NCBI GenBank assembly: GCA_001584585.1
Contig: LSYV01000002.1
Span: forward strand, 521,446-585,445
From: Gonium pectorale
Lineage: Eukaryota > Chlorophyta > Chlorophyceae > Chlamydomonadales > Volvocaceae
Reading direction: 5' to 3'
Length of the DNA stretch: 64,000 nt
Shown here: positions 51,976 to 64,000 of the stretch, in pieces
How the letters are laid out: every line of letters starts with the position of its first letter
Numbering within the stretch: position 1 is the first letter of the stretch
Notes under the pieces: model-generated
Databases searched by the model: none
Told to the model about the DNA's origin: nothing
Seen by the model: only the letters and a program-made list of their open reading frames with translations
Translations under genes and position numbers: made by a program

Positions 51976-54900
51976 TTTGCTTAGAAAGTTAAGAGAAGTA
52001 GGGGGGTGGTGCGGAAGTGCGGAGGTGCGGTGGGATCTGTTTGAACAAGGGCAGCTACTGCCCTGGCTTGAGCCCTCAAGTAGCTCTGCAAGTGTGCAAG
52101 ACAAGAAACTGCGTTCAAGTTGCGTTTATGAGCTACGAACGAGTAAGTCCTGCCGTACACGTATGGTAAGGTGGATCGTCGGGTTTCGGTGTGTTCCCTC
52201 CCTAATCTTAGCCGCAAGCAATAGTATGAGTCCCTAAGTGAGTCCATGTGGCGCTCACCCACTTGCGATGCATCGCGTCCCCCCGAGTTCCCGCGCCATC
52301 TCACCACCGTTACGCCCGCTCAGGACCAGTGCATCAAACAAGACCCGCCCCGAGCTAACCCGCATACCTGCCTGCGCTGGGTAACATACCAGTACGTGAC
52401 GCACGGGAATAGGGACGCGGCGCATAAGGGTAACAGCACGTGTAAGATCAGCGCCTCCAGCAGGACCCATCCCGCAAGCCTGAAAGTAATCCACTGCCAC
52501 CTCTATGTAGCAATTCTTTCTCGCAGTGCACAACGCCAGTAAGTTCAACTTCACCTACTCCCCACGCCTATCTTGAAGCTGCTGCTACTAGGACCCAACG
52601 ACACATGAACAGAAAGCTGCAGAGAGCGAGGGAGCCTGAGGGCATACATACCCGAAGGCAGCCTCTTGCCAGCACCCCGCGAACTTGCCTTCTCTGCCTA
52701 CCCAACTGCCAACGCCCCCCGCCAGCTACTTGCCAGCAGACCCCTCTTCCTACACAGCCAGTTGCCTCGAGAGCTTCTCCCCTACTTTGGCGCAAACACA
52801 GTCGCGCGTTACTGCTCGTGACGTACATGGCGGGCACAACGCCACCTCGCCAGCTTGCTTCGTGGCTCTGGTCGCTAACTTGCATTGTGACAGCTCCCTA
52901 AGGCCGCAGCTCACCCAGCGGCGCTACCCGGTGTGTGCACATGGCGTTGTGTATGTCCGCGCGCGTCTGCGAATCCTGCACTGCCGGTCCCGCTTTCTGG
53001 ATGTCAGCCCAGCTCAGGCCAGCTACCAGCCCAGCCCAGCACCCCAGAGTAGCATTGTTAGGCCTGTTTCGCGCACGCTGTCACGCATAGCGAACACCCG
53101 AAGGTACCACGGTACCAGGAGGGCACGTTGGTGCAAGACATGGCGGGCCATGGTGACGAGCAGGCTGGCCCTCCCGTCCCTGAGGCGCCAGCGCACCGCT
53201 TGGGAATATCTGGGAACTTGCAAGCCCAACCTTCCTCGTTCAAACTTCCTCGCTTGAATCGCGTCCGCTCAAAGATGACGACTGCAACAACGTCAGATGG
53301 CACAGCAGCTAGCCAGCTGTAAATCCGGCCCAGGACACGTGTCTTGCACTGACGGGGCTTGTTGACGGCCCAGCCAGCATCGAGTTACTGTCACGCAAGC
53401 TTTCATATCGCCGTACCTGCATCCCGTAAAAAGCCGACCTGATACACTTTTCAGGCGGAAAGAGCCCCAGGTACGCGCGGCCCGTAACCCCTTACGCAAT
53501 GTCATGGAGCAACACACAGCTCCGGTGGCACCGTAGGCTGTGTGGCATACTTTGCCACGCACGCCCCACGCATAACACTAGTTCTTACTTGCAGCCTACG
53601 AGCCCCCACCTTCAAAGTTCCAGTACTCCACTAATCGTTGCTCGCCCGGTGGTTCCTGCTGCGCGGGCCTCAATGCAGGTGGAGGACAAACTATGGCCAT
53701 CATACAGTCCCTTGAGAAAGGTCACTCATGCCTGTCATTGGCCATAATACTGCACACGCCAGATTAGTGCGTTGAGTATCGTCGTCGTACACACACGTAA
53801 CATAGCTGCCTCTTATACCTGTTTTCTGCACTCGTCACGCACATAACATGCACGCAACAGCCCAGCTCAGCCCAGTTATCCAGCCCAGCCCAGCACCCCA
53901 GCGTTAAGTTCCAAGGTTCAGAATCGGGATGATGGTCAAAGGGCTGCCGGATATGGTGCTTTTGCTTGCTGTTGTTTTGTAGACCTGGTCGAACACTCTG
54001 TCACGCGTATACAACACACGTTACATGCACGCGCACCGACGGTAATGCATCGCAGACCTCGCAGTACCGCAGCACACCTGCTTCGCCAGGCCAGAAACCC
54101 AAACGGCCTACACTACTCCTTAAGCAGCAGGAAAAGCCGCGGCTTCCTCCATTGCAACATTCCCCGCCGCCTGCGGCTGGGCTCCAGCTCCCTCCGCGCC
54201 ATCCTCCACAGCCCCCGCCATCGGCACGGGAGCAGGCACAATGTCCTGGGGAAGCGCCTGGGCAAATGTTCGGGCCGGTAGACTTAGGTCAGACCTCTAC
54301 CGCAGCGGCAGGGTGCTCGGTTTACCTCGTTCTGTCTTGCGATTATTGACATGATGCCAAACAAATACATGTACAAGTGCTGCCCTGTTGGCAGGAATAC
54401 ATGCAGCCCTGAACCGCAAACGCCAACCCTGATGCAGGTGACTACGCTACAATCATGGCGCACATGCTGATACCGCGTCTACGCCGACAGCGCAAAAGAC
54501 ACGGGCGCACCTCGGCTGCGGGCGGCACTGCTGCTGCTGCTTCCACAGGGGCAGGTTGCGGGTGGCCCGGCTGGCCGGCCGGCTGGTCCGCGGTCTGCTC
54601 AGTTGGCTTGGAAGGCTCGCGTATGACGGGGCGCTTTAGCTGGCAGGGGAAGGACAGTAAAACAGCAGAGGCTCTGGGCACGAAGGCGGGTACGATGCAG
54701 GGGAGTGGTTGGCATTGTATGCGAATTCCGATGGCAGCAAAGAGCTCCTACTGGCCCCACAGCACCTCCTGTGTGCTCGGTAACTACTGCTCTACCTCGG
54801 ACTCACTGGCTTGATATGAGGGTGCCGAGGGCCTGTGAACTCTGGGCAACGCTCGTCTGTCGCAGGATAGCAGGCGGAACGGAGCACGCAATGGTCACGG

Positions 54901-55566
54901 GGTGCCGAAAATCCGAGGTTGTGCCTCCCCGCCTGTACACTGGATCCATCACGCGAGCCTACCAGTAACGATCCAACGCAGGAACTCCAGCGTGTTCTCG
55001 GCCTTGACCGTGCCTTTCTTGAGGATAACCCAACGCCGCTCCCACTTGTGCACACGCCCCTCGAACGGCTCCCTTGGGGCGAGATTCCGAGCTAGGCTTC
55101 CCCTCGTCGCCATAACGATCGCTACATGCGCACGTTTGAAAGCGAAGCAGGAGGCACGACTTTTTCGGGGTGGACTGGTGCAAGATGTTCAGATCCGAGG
55201 CTTGGGGACCCGGCCTGCCACCGAGAAGTAAAGTGAGGAGATACGGGCAGCAACGCAGCACGCAGCAAAATCACGGGGCCGTCAGGCTCCGCTCGGTGGT
55301 TTCGGAGGAGCAGAGCCCCCTCGAGCTTCTCCAGCCTGTCAAGCTTGCTATCTCGCAAGCTCAGTCACGCTTCACAAACTAAATACGCTTGGTAAACAAT
55401 ACAGGTCCTGTAGCGATCGTCATTTACTCCTTTGTACGCAGCTTTCGGTCGCACTGCTCATTGCATTATACATTTCCGTATCAGCTCGGGGCCGGCAGCC
55501 CCGTTGCCGTGTCCCCTAGCTTGGCGGCCTCGAAATCGCTCCTTTTGACCCGGTATCTGCGCAACC
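51976..55566. other. Repeat-bearing intergenic region
   Basis: No gene was recognised in 3.6 kb. It contains CAGCCCAGCCCAGCACCCCAG at about 53027-53047, recurring at about 53882-53902. A TGTCACGC(G/A)TA stretch occurs near 53079 and 53999. There is a family D piece at about 55200-55260 and possibly a very degraded family A piece at 53094-53180. Confidence 0.45.
55204..55258. repeat. Dispersed repeat family D, partial copy
   Basis: GGGGACCCGGCCTGCCACCG, followed by a spaced ATACGGGCAGCAACGCAGCA stretch, matches 4722-4776. Confidence 0.65.
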
Positions 55567-57974
55567 ATGGCGCGTAATGAGGAGAAAGCGCAGTCTATGC
55601 TTAACCGCTTTCTGGCGGGGAAGCAAGAAGAGAAGCGGGGGCCTAAGGCCAAGCGGCCGTACCTGGCGTCGGAGTGCCGGGACCTCGTGGAGGCGGACAA
55701 ATGGCGGTCGCAGATTGTCCGTGAAATCGGCAAGAAGGTCATGGAGATCCAGAACGAGGGCCTCGGGGAGCACCGGTGGGTTCCCGGGTGGTTGCGGGTT
55801 AGGGGAGCGGGTTTGGGAAGCGGTTTCACAAGACAAGGACGCCCGGGCACCGGCCGTCCGCATCTTGGGCCCTCTTTCAAGCCGCTGTTATTGGTTGAGA
55901 GACTGAAGGCATATTCTGGCGTTTACGTCTCCATTTTGCTTCTTTTTGGCGCCAGCCTCTGCACGTGCAGAGGGGAACTTGCATGTTCTGCACAGAGCCC
56001 TTGTGGGGCATTCCCATGTTGAACACGACTGCATCAAGGGGCAGGATTAGTAGATTCGTGGCATCCGTGTATGTTGCCGTACGCGGCGTGCCAGTTGTAG
56101 AATTACCTTTGGAAGACGGCCAGGAACTCAGGCTACGGCCGGTAGCAACCTAAGCGTCCATGTCCAGCCAGTGGGTACTGGCGGTGGCTTGGTCCTTGTG
56201 AGGTGGGCACATGCCGTCGCCCATCAACTGACAGGTGCGGTCGCACCCAATGCGTGGATTCCTCTCAATGCGTCCCGCTCTCAGACGGTGCGGTTCCCAG
56301 CATGCCCGGTCCCCGGTCCATGGGCGGCGCTCCGCTGGCAGAATGCGCCCGCACGTGGGCTGATGTCCGGCAGTGGGTTTGCTCGCCCAATGTGCAGGCG
56401 CACCCAAGCTCTGAAACACGTACTGGGGATGTTGCCCTGTCGCGAACTCCGCATACCGTGCCTTGCCTCTCCTCGCAGGATCCGTGACTTGAACGACGAG
56501 ATCAACAAGCTCATTCGCGAGAAGGGGCACTGGGAGCGGCGCATCAAGGAGCTCGGCGGGCCGGATTACTCGAAGGGCACGGGCAAGGTCACGGACAGCA
56601 AGGGCCGAGAGGTGGCGGAGTTGACAGGTAAGCAGGGTGAAGGCTGAAGGGGGCCCATAATGCAGATGTGCATGTGACGCCAAGGTGGTCTGCCGTCGCA
56701 TACCACTGCCGGTGGCATGCCATTTGGTCTGCTGTAAGTCTGAGGGCCGCCGTTCCAGGCGGGATCCGCTGGCACGCTACCCATGAGTAATTCCTGTTAC
56801 GCTGCCCTTCTGAGTGCGACTCTCCCCGAGCCTCCGCGCTCATGGACGGACATTCCGTGCGCGAAGGTGTACGGCGCCTTTGCAGGGCGACGTTATACCG
56901 TGAATTCGCGCCTGCCGCTGTCGCCATGCTGCTGAGTACCAAGGCAATAGCGCGGCGGGCTTTGTTCTATTCTTCGCAGGCAAGGGCCGCGGCTACACGT
57001 ACTTTGGCGCGGCCAAGAAGCTGCCTGGCGTCAAGGAGCTGTTCGAGGCGGAGCCCGTCAAGGTGGCGCGCCGCTCGCGGCACCAGATGTACCGCTCCAT
57101 AGACCCCGACTACTACGGCTTCCGGGACGAGGAGGACGGAGTGCTGGAGCGGGTGGAGGCGGAGGCGGAGAAGCTCATGCGCATGCAGGTGGGTACGGGT
57201 CGTGTGGGCCTCGCGGCGCCGCGTGCGGGCCACGGGCAGCTCCCCGGGCCAAGGGCCTGGAAAGCGCTCTCAGTTGAGAACCTGAGGCGCCGCCGGTCCC
57301 GTTCCGACCCGGCTACCGATGCGGCGACCGATGGAAGCGAATGAGAGGAGGAGTGCCCAGCGTCCACGTGCAGGCTTGCCCTGTCCACCGCCGCGGGGGG
57401 CTCAGGGGCCCAGTGCCTACAACATGAATCCTATATCAAATGAGAAAGTGCAGGGTGACAGCGGCGAGGCAGTGGGCGGGGGCCAGATAGGGCGCCCCGT
57501 CAGTAGCCGTGAGGTGCATGCGGCGAAGGGAAGTGGCAACGCGGGTGGGGGGGGAGAAGAACGATGGCACGAACAAAAAACACAACGTCCTGAGACCTAT
57601 GTGCCCCGGGCGGGGACAGGGTCGCGAACGACTCGGCTCGGTATCCTGCTAGCTCCTGCTAGCTCCTCCGGGCCGAGGTCCACTTGTCGTACATCTGCAC
57701 ACGTGGCTTCCCTCAGGCGGTACTGGACTGGGAGGAGAAGGAGCACGAGCGGCAGCAGGCGCTTTCCAGCGTCAGGGGCGGCGCAGCGGCCGCGGCCGGC
57801 GGCGCCGAGGGCGAGGAGGGCGCGCGCTTTGTGGCGTATGTTCCGCTGCCGGACCAGCAGGCCATCGAGGCCAAGATTCTGGAGATGAAGCGCAACGACC
57901 TGCTGTCCAAATATACCAGTGAGGCGCTTGTGCAGCAGCAGGCAGAAGCTCGCGCGCTACTTAACAAAAAATAA
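55567..57974 (+). CDS. ISY1: ISY1 pre-mRNA splicing factor
   Basis: Component of the spliceosomal Prp19/NTC-associated complex near the catalytic centre. Exons 55567-55775, 56479-56627, 56980-57188 and 57717-57974 join in phase into 274 residues, close to the usual size of about 285. It begins MARNEEKAQSMLNRFLAGKQ, the diagnostic ISY1 start. It continues RPYLASECRDLVEADKWRSQ, IVREIGKKVMEIQNEGLGEH, RIRDLNDEINKLIREKGHWE, RRIKELGGPDY, GRGYTYFGAAKKLPGVKELF, and a YRSIDPDYYGFRDEEDGVLE region. It ends with a C-terminal helix, VPLPDQQAIEAKILEMKRND and onward, ending ALLNKK. An Ala/Gly/Glu-rich stretch in exon 4 replaces part of the linker. A TGTAA poly(A)-type signal occurs at 58384-58388. Confidence 0.95.
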
Positions 57975-58527
57975 TCCACTGGCCTTATGGCGGCGTTTCG
58001 TCTTGCCTGGGGCGGGTAGGGTCACGCTCGGCTGCCAATCCATGCTGTGGTTGATGGAGGGCCAAGGGCTAATGGGCGGGCTTGGAGAATGGCTGGTGAG
58101 CGTACGCTGGCGTGGGATGGCGGAAGTAATATGAGCAACGGCGGGAGCCAGCACGTCGTTGTCTGGGGGTTGTAGGAAGTTGCATTAAGTTGCCGAGGCG
58201 GCAGAGGCGCGTGCTAGTGCAAGGAGGCAGCTGAAACCGCTGTTGGCACGCTCTTTTGTGCGGCCTTCGGCTGCTCATGAAGTCCTTGTTATCTTCCCGG
58301 TACTCATGCGGCATGCACGGCTCCAGCATAGCGATTGTCATCCCGCCAGATGATGTGATTCATACTCATTCCTGTCTACATCTTGTAAGGTGCAAAAGGC
58401 TTGGGTGGAGTTTTCGTTCCTTTCTGGCTCCAGCTCCTTGAGGGCACCAGAGAAAATGCACGTTGCAGCGCATCGGATACATCCTTCAACAAGGGCGATG
58501 TACCGTAGTAAGAGGCTTGGGGTTGCA
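57975..58527. other. 3' flank of ISY1
   Basis: Probably ISY1 3' UTR up to the TGTAA at 58384. Nothing else was recognised. Confidence 0.4.
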
Positions 58528-58720
58528 GCCCACAGCGGCATGAATTGCGAGCGCAGAAACTTTTGGGGAAGCCCCTATGCGGCCAAATTCCGACGAAGAA
58601 GAGCCGGGACGCGGACGCATGTGGGAAAGGGAGCGGTGACGGTTCGGGCACGGTACTGCGCGAGGGGCGGTCGGTACATCGCGAGCGTTCGGGCGAACTG
58701 CGTCCTCCTGGGTGCTGCGA
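58528..58720 (+). repeat. Dispersed repeat family C, copy 1
   Basis: It resembles 63794-64000 along about 190 bases. Shared stretches include CAGCGGCATGAA, GGCCAAATTC, GGGACGCGGACGCA, CGGGCACGGTACTG and ATCGCGAGCGTTCGGG. No coding function was seen. Confidence 0.85.
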
Positions 58721-59514
58721 CAGCACGGAATGCAAGAGCAGCGTTCCTTTGTCACTGGGCTGCGGCTCGACGGCCATGGACGGCCATGGAGCTCGCCACG
58801 CCTCGCTGCAACGCGATTGCGCAGCTGCTGTTTGGTGCAGCACGGATTCCCGTTAGCCAGCCGTCAGCTCGCTCAGGCCTCTCTGGCCGTCGCACCAGGG
58901 CACCCTTTGCTTTGCTGGCAGTCAAGCAGCGACCCGGTGACTCTTGGCAGGTCGGACCAGGCGATTTACTTTCCGCCCGTTTTAGGTTGAACACGTTTTC
59001 CCCGTTTCAGGGTCACATGTTGGGAAACATTGGATGCCGTGATGTAGTACCGCCGCGTCCTGGGTATGTGCTGGTTCCGGAGCACGTACATCTTGTGGTA
59101 TACCTACTGGTCGTCCGAAGTGCCCTCGCCTTCTCAGGCTCTCACACTCTCGCCCCTCCCTCTGGCATCGTGGATACCATGTAACGTTGCACTGGTCATG
59201 GCGCCCTTGATGGCCGCGCAGTCAGCTCGGTTCGCTCACTCCTAGTGTGCTCTGGTAGCCTGGTTGTCGTTCTCTTGCAGTTCAGCCGCCTTTGCTGTGG
59301 CGCATGCTTCGCCCGCAGCCCTGCTTTTACCATGTCGTTGCACGTACTATCGTACGACACATACCGTTATCCTTGCCCGGCGCAACCATTGCTCTTTGTT
59401 GCCCAGCCCAACAATACATAACTCTGAATATGATTCTGACTTAGCCACTCCTACCGAACCACGTGGCTATGGCACGCACAGAAACACGTCACTGGTAGCT
59501 CTGCCCTTTTTCAG
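58721..59514. other. No gene identified
   Basis: Mixed sequence between a family C repeat and an orphan exon candidate. It could contain 5' exons of the latter, but I could not support any. Confidence 0.35.
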
Positions 59515-59654
59515 TGGCAGGCCTGCTGGAGCCCTACGATGTGGAGCTGGTCATGCAGGTGCTGCACTGCAGCCTCGCATTGCGCGGCATGAGAGCTGCC
59601 TCCCTGCGGGCTGCCGACTACGAGGCCGTCGATGGGCCGCCGGGCCTTGGGCAG
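59515..59654 (+). CDS. Orphan exon candidate, unknown protein
   Basis: Bounded by a good acceptor (CCCTTTTTCAG) and a donor (GGGCAG/GTGCAG). It reads GLLEPYDVELVMQVLHCSLA, then LRGMRAASLRAADYEAVDGP. Composition and third-position GC look coding. No family is recognised and no partner exon could be placed. Confidence 0.35.
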
Positions 59655-60289
59655 GTGCAGGTGCTGTCTAAGCCGCTGGACGGTCGCCCCGTCGCCCGGA
59701 CATGTACCAGTATCTGCCAGGCAGCGTTTGGGCCAAAGCCTGCTTCCAAGTCGGCGCTGGTGGTGGAGCCCCGCTGGAGCAGTCTCCACGGTGCTGGCTA
59801 GCGAGCGCTTGGCTGCGCCTTTCGCTGGCCCCACGAAGTGCAGCGCCCTTCCGCAGGCTCCCACGCGCGGGTCGTTTGCAATGTGGTGACCCTGCGGGTT
59901 GAGTCCTGCCTCCTTGCCCCTTGGCATGGCCATCATCGCGGGGCCTATTGGAGTCCGGTTCCGGCATCACGTGTCGTGCCTGCAGCCTGGGACTAGGCTG
60001 TCGAGCCCGGGGCGCTTTCAAGGCCGCGAGATCTGTGGCATGCGGCAGTCCAGCAGCGAGGCCAATGCCCTTCTACGGCGCCCTCTTTCTTTGCAGGCAT
60101 ATACTTTTTGACGCCTGCAACACGGGTTGGCGCGCCTACTGCCTGGGCCTGCCGGCGCCTCCTGCCTGCCGAAGAGTGCGCATGCGCCTGCTGCACACAC
60201 CTCACACCTCTGTCACCGAGCCACCACTGCCACGCTCCGCGACGGAGGTGCCGGATGATGCCAATAGAAGCCGGGTAGAAGACGAAATA
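59655..60289. other. No gene identified
   Basis: Short overlapping frames only. A later exon of the orphan gene could lie here, but none is supported. Confidence 0.3.
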
Positions 60290-60398
60290 GGGAGGCTACC
60301 TCTACGGTCATACACACCCGAAGGTGTGACGTTTCCAGTAGGGCGCCGGGAACCGAACAAGGCAGGCGGACGAGATAGGCAGACAGGCCCCTCCCGGG
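60290..60398 (+). repeat. Dispersed repeat family A, diverged copy 4
   Basis: It retains ATACACACCCGAAGGTGTGA, then GTTTCCAGTAGGGCGCCGGG. The hairpin is CACACC-CGAA-GGTGTG (60313-60328). Confidence 0.8.
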
Positions 60399-62110
60399 AT
60401 GATGCTGCAGGTGCACCACAGCCGCCTGTTCGCGGAGAATGGCCCGGTCGCAGACACAGACACAGTTTCAGCCTCCACACAGAGGGGCTGCAGGCCACAA
60501 GAGCGGATTGGCTCCCGAACCGGCACAGCAGAGTGGGTGAAACACCCTTTGTGCTCTGGCTTACCGTGATGCCAGATCACTAAAGAACACCGCATGTCAT
60601 CAGGGCAACAGTTAACATAGTTGGTGAAGCGGAAGAGGAGACATGTGGGTTGGTCCCTGTTGCAGAGGTCAAACGGCCGCTGGTTGTGGCTCGGCCCTCC
60701 ACCCCACGGGCTGGGATCGGCGCCGGAGTCAGCCAGAGGCCGGCAGCCATGACCGCTTCCGCCTGCGGCCCCTGTGCAGTCGCCATCCCCATGCCCAGCA
60801 CTGCCAGCCCAGGCCCCGTCCGCCGCCGTGCGAGCAGGCACGGTAGCCGCGCAGCGAAGGAAGTAAAACAGAGAAGGAGCCACGTCCAGGCAGCCGCCGG
60901 TCGCCCTGCCAGCTCGTCCGGCCCCTCGGCAGGCGACACTTCGCGACAGTACCGTCAGCAGAGCAGCAGCGGCAGCCATTGCAAGCGCAACAGCTGCCGA
61001 AGCAGGGGGAGCAGCCCAGGCCGCACTCCTCCCCGCCGTCGTCACCACTACTGTCCGGACCACCACCGTTTCATCGTCCAGTATGGTTGTGGTGTCGCCA
61101 GCGGCCGTGGCAGGTGGTCGTGGGCAAGCAGGATTCACGCATGGACGTTGATCCAATGCGGGGGCGCCGAGAGGCTGATGCGCCCACCATGGCACCTGCA
61201 GCCAAGCCCTCGGCCGCAGGCCGTGGCAGTACACCAGGGCTGCGGTCCGGGTTCCTGCTGGGTGGGGTCGGACACCAAAGAGCAGCGCCGCCAACTCGCC
61301 CGGCAACCAGCAATGATGGTTTTGAAGCCCTAACGCAAGAACCGTGGGAACTTAGCGCCAACTTCCGGGGTTGCTCGTTGCAGGCCGGAAGGGACCTTAT
61401 GCTCGCCTGCCTGCACGCGGATCTGCAGCACTGGCAGGACATTGCAGTGGAGACTGGTGAGTTCGACGCGCTGTCGGTGGTGGCCGCTGGAGCATTGGCG
61501 GAGATGGCTATGGAGCTCCAGAAGGCGTTCGGTTTGCAGAAGGAGGCAGGACGGTCATTTACGGGGAATGTACGCAGTCGCAGGGTGCCCGCTGAGGCTC
61601 GGTGGCTGTGCTGGGAGTTGGGGTGGGTGGTGGAGTTGGCTTTGAAGGGCTGTGCGCTCTGGCTTGGTTTGCGGTCCTGTCCCTCTTTTGGGGCAGTTGT
61701 CGTTAGACACTTGGTTCGGTGGTTTGAGGCCGGGGGGCTCCAGATTTTGTTAGGGTTTGACTTGCTCCCCGTGCCCCTTGAGTCCTCCGTGTCTGATTTT
61801 CTCCTGTCTTTGCGTCGGCATCCTCTTTTCCTTCATCAGTCGTCCCCGTCTTCCTTTTCTGTGGTCCTTAGGTGCAGGGCTCCTCCTCGTCGTGTGCGCC
61901 CCGCCGGTGTTTGGTCTTGGCTGCAGTGGTGCACTGTGGTTAGGGCAGTGTCTCGGTGGTTCTCTTGACCGGAGGGCTGGCTGTCCCTCCCTTTGTCTGC
62001 GCCCTTTCTCGCCCGTTAACCCAAACCACAGAAAAAATCGTGGTCGGGATGGACACATTGGCCGGTTGGCCGGTTTTTTGGGGGGGCGGGACGAACGTCA
62101 CATGTCTTGC
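60399..62110. other. Unassigned region with a long plus-strand open frame
   Basis: A frame stays open on plus from 60979 to 61968. Its middle (about 61383-61450: RDLMLACLHADLQHWQDIAV) follows an acceptor-like TTGCAG and could be an exon. The remainder, rich in GT and TTTT, does not look coding. Minus-strand frames over 60310-61300 are equally open. No family was recognised. Confidence 0.3.
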
Positions 62111-62200
62111 TCTGTACCCGCCCGCCCTACTGGAAACGTCGCGCCTTCGGGCGTGTATAGCCGTAGAGGCGGGCTCCCTCTTTCTGTGCTGGTTTCACTT
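62111..62200 (-). repeat. Dispersed repeat family A, diverged copy 5
   Basis: Reverse orientation: CCCTACTGGAAACGTCGCGC, then CTTCGGGCGTGTATAGCCGT. The hairpin CGCGCC-TTCG-GGCGTG (62140-62155) differs from the other copies by one compensatory A-T to G-C exchange and one G-U-tolerated change. Confidence 0.8.
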
Positions 62201-62336
62201 TTTTTTACACATAATTCGGTCATCCGGCCGCCCGGGCCGGCCACGCGGCCAGGGTGACCAGTACAAGCTGCAAGGAGAAAGCGAAACAGAGACAGGGAAG
62301 GCCATCCCGCGTCGCATCATATGCTAATGCACACCC

Positions 62337-62605
62337 GCTTGTCGTATGCGTTTTCCTTTTCAACACACCCGAAGATAGGGTCACCCCAGAGAGAATTATG
62401 GGCCACATCGGGGGCTACGGTGGTGGTCGCCGCCGAACTAACATGCAGGGACGTCATCCCTTCGACTCCCTCTGGAGCTGGATCCTACAACAACACCATC
62501 ACGTTCGCGCTTAAGCTCGTCGTATGCGTCGTTCCATTTCAACACTCGAAGATGCGACGTTTCCCGTAGGACGTGCGCCGGGTACAAAGCATGGCGGGCG
62601 ACGGA
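62337..62605 (+). repeat. Family B repeat fused to a family A fragment
   Basis: 62337-62372 (TCGTATGCGTTTTCCTTTTC) resembles the right gap edge and 62375-62453 the left gap edge. From 62517 the first motif recurs (CTCGTCGTATGCG). Then 62540-62605 carries a family A fragment (ACGTTTCCCGTAGGACGTGC, then GCATGGCGGGCGACGG). Confidence 0.75.
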
Positions 62606-63793
62606 GGCATGTTGAGGCAACGAAAGGGGAGATGCCAGAGCGAGGGCGGGGCTAATAGGGCTAATCCACGAAAGGCTGAACGTCGTATCGCTCTCTAATC
62701 ATGGTTGGCGCATGATACTGTAAACTTTGTCTCACCAGAGTTTAGACTGCTGAGAAGTGACAAGGTGTGGAGGCGTGCACCATATGATGACATGGTGCCG
62801 TGACAACTGTGCACGCTGTTTCTATCTTCGCACTGACTCAACCTCAGCTTTGAGAGCCCCACCCTGATACATGGATCCCATACAAGTCAGATATATGCAT
62901 GTTTGCTTAACCGGTTTAGCTTCCCAATGGAATTGCACAGCAAACACTTTCGGGCCGGGCAGGGCCGGGCGACCCGCACGTGGTTCAAGCCCGCAGGCCG
63001 CGTGCACACCGTATGCATAGATGCAGCAGATAGGTCAGTCAAGGGTAAATGACAGCGGTCGGACACGGCAGGCGGGTGCACGCATTCCGATACCGCAACG
63101 TGACAGTGCATGCCCCAGTCTCCCACACATGACGACCGCGGGCAGCACGCTGCCGGCTGGCCCGCATCCGCATGATGTCAGCTTTTGCGACGAAAAGGAC
63201 GGCTCGGACATCTCGCTCGCGCTTGTCTTGGTTCGCCCATAACTTAAGCTGAGTCCTACTTGAAGAATAACGATGCATTTGACCATCCTTTGCAGCAGCG
63301 ATATTGCTGTGTTATGCACAGCCCCGCTTGTCGATGTTATTGGAAGCTGAGCGGAAGTGCCTGCTATTTTGGCCATGTCTTGTCCTTCTGTGGAGCATGG
63401 CGAGCGCAGTAACGACGGTTCCGCTGTACGGGGATTCGTATGTGTTGCCAACTGCCCGCCGTCACATCAAGGGATCAAAGGGCGATGTATGATCCCAAAT
63501 GTTGAAAGGAAGTGCAGCTGGAAAAAAATGCATGAGCTCCGGTTTCGGGTCACTGGTCACACAACATGCCGTTAGTTGTCTTACAGCGCATCGCAAAGCA
63601 TAATGGATGCACACGGGCTTTCGAAGGGTATGGGACAATAGGGCGTGCCTCGGCTCCCAGGTCGACCGTCAGACCCCACCCGTCAGACAGGAGGTTTGCC
63701 CGACCTGGGCAGCGGGTCCTGCTTGCTCAACGTACTTCTTTTTATGCCCCGCAAGACTTTGGCAGAGACTTTGGACTACGCATTAGTGTTCTA
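62606..63793. other. No gene identified
   Basis: Lower GC, no exon series. Nothing recognised. Confidence 0.4.
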
Positions 63794-64000
63794 GCCCGCA
63801 GCGGCATGAAATTACGAGCAACAACACTCTGAAAGAGAACCATGAGTGGCCAAATTCGGACCAAAAGGAGTTGGGACGCGGACGCAGGTGGGGAAGGGAG
63901 CGGAGACGGTTCAGGCACGGTACTGCCCGAGGGGCGGTGGTATATCGCGAGCGTTCGGGAGGATTGCGTCTTCGCTCAACCTATGTCGCTGGTGCGACTG
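63794..64000 (+). repeat. Dispersed repeat family C, copy 2 (runs to window end)
   Basis: Diverged match to 58528-58720 with small indels. It is truncated by the end of the window. Confidence 0.85.

Noticed and set aside
53027..53902. Recurring CAGCCCAGCCCAGCACC words as a possible CRISPR-like array
   Set aside because: Only two irregular clusters without spacers of constant length, in a eukaryotic nuclear context; simple repeat.
60308..61306. 332-codon minus-strand frame
   Set aside because: It contains family A repeat sequence at one end and low-complexity Ala/Pro runs; no domain or splice logic.

Overview
The window looks like nuclear DNA of a volvocine (Chlamydomonas-type) green alga. 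It is GC-rich. Its genes are cut into many short exons with GT-AG introns, often of a few hundred bases. It contains radial spoke protein 2, katanin p60, profilin and a GT61 glycosyltransferase, and predicted organelle presequences rich in Ala, Arg and Ser. The species cannot be named from the sequence alone. Exon borders below were placed by hand, using splice sites, reading phase and protein family continuity. Most multi-exon models close with consistent phases; exceptions are stated.

Layout. 1-1943: no clear gene, one diverged repeat. 1944-4041 (-): SET-domain lysine methyltransferase with apparent frame breaks. 4545-6890: dispersed repeat, then a decayed non-LTR retrotransposon (-). 6890-7745: pyrimidine-rich minisatellite-like tract. 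10711-15333 (+): GT61-type Golgi glycosyltransferase. 16501-19354 (+): plastid-targeted DUF4864-like protein. 20718-23247 (-): protein-L-isoaspartate O-methyltransferase (PIMT). 23408-26958 (+): class II histone deacetylase, head-to-head with PIMT. 31144-34560 (+): DDX3/Ded1 DEAD-box RNA helicase. 36933-41310 (-): coiled-coil protein, interrupted by an 889-base N gap. 41746-45968 (+): katanin p60. 46870-50626 (-): radial spoke protein 2. 51583-51975 (-): profilin. 55567-57974 (+): ISY1 splicing factor. 58-64 kb: repeats and orphan exon-like pieces.

The strongest observation is the deacetylase. Seven exons join without any phase conflict into a 746-residue protein. The catalytic His-His pair is replaced by Ala-Gln and one of the three zinc ligands (Asp) is Gly, while the rest of the fold and the active-site Tyr are kept. 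This predicts a pseudo-deacetylase. Next in interest is a dispersed repeat with at least five copies whose small hairpin shows a compensatory base-pair change. Two long perfect foldbacks also sit in introns.

The 36.9-52 kb segment gathers cytoskeletal and ciliary genes (coiled-coil protein, katanin p60, RSP2, profilin). DDX3 and ISY1 are RNA-processing genes, and PIMT is a protein-repair enzyme. There is no operon-type organisation. Two head-to-head pairs (PIMT/HDAC and coiled-coil/katanin) could share promoters.
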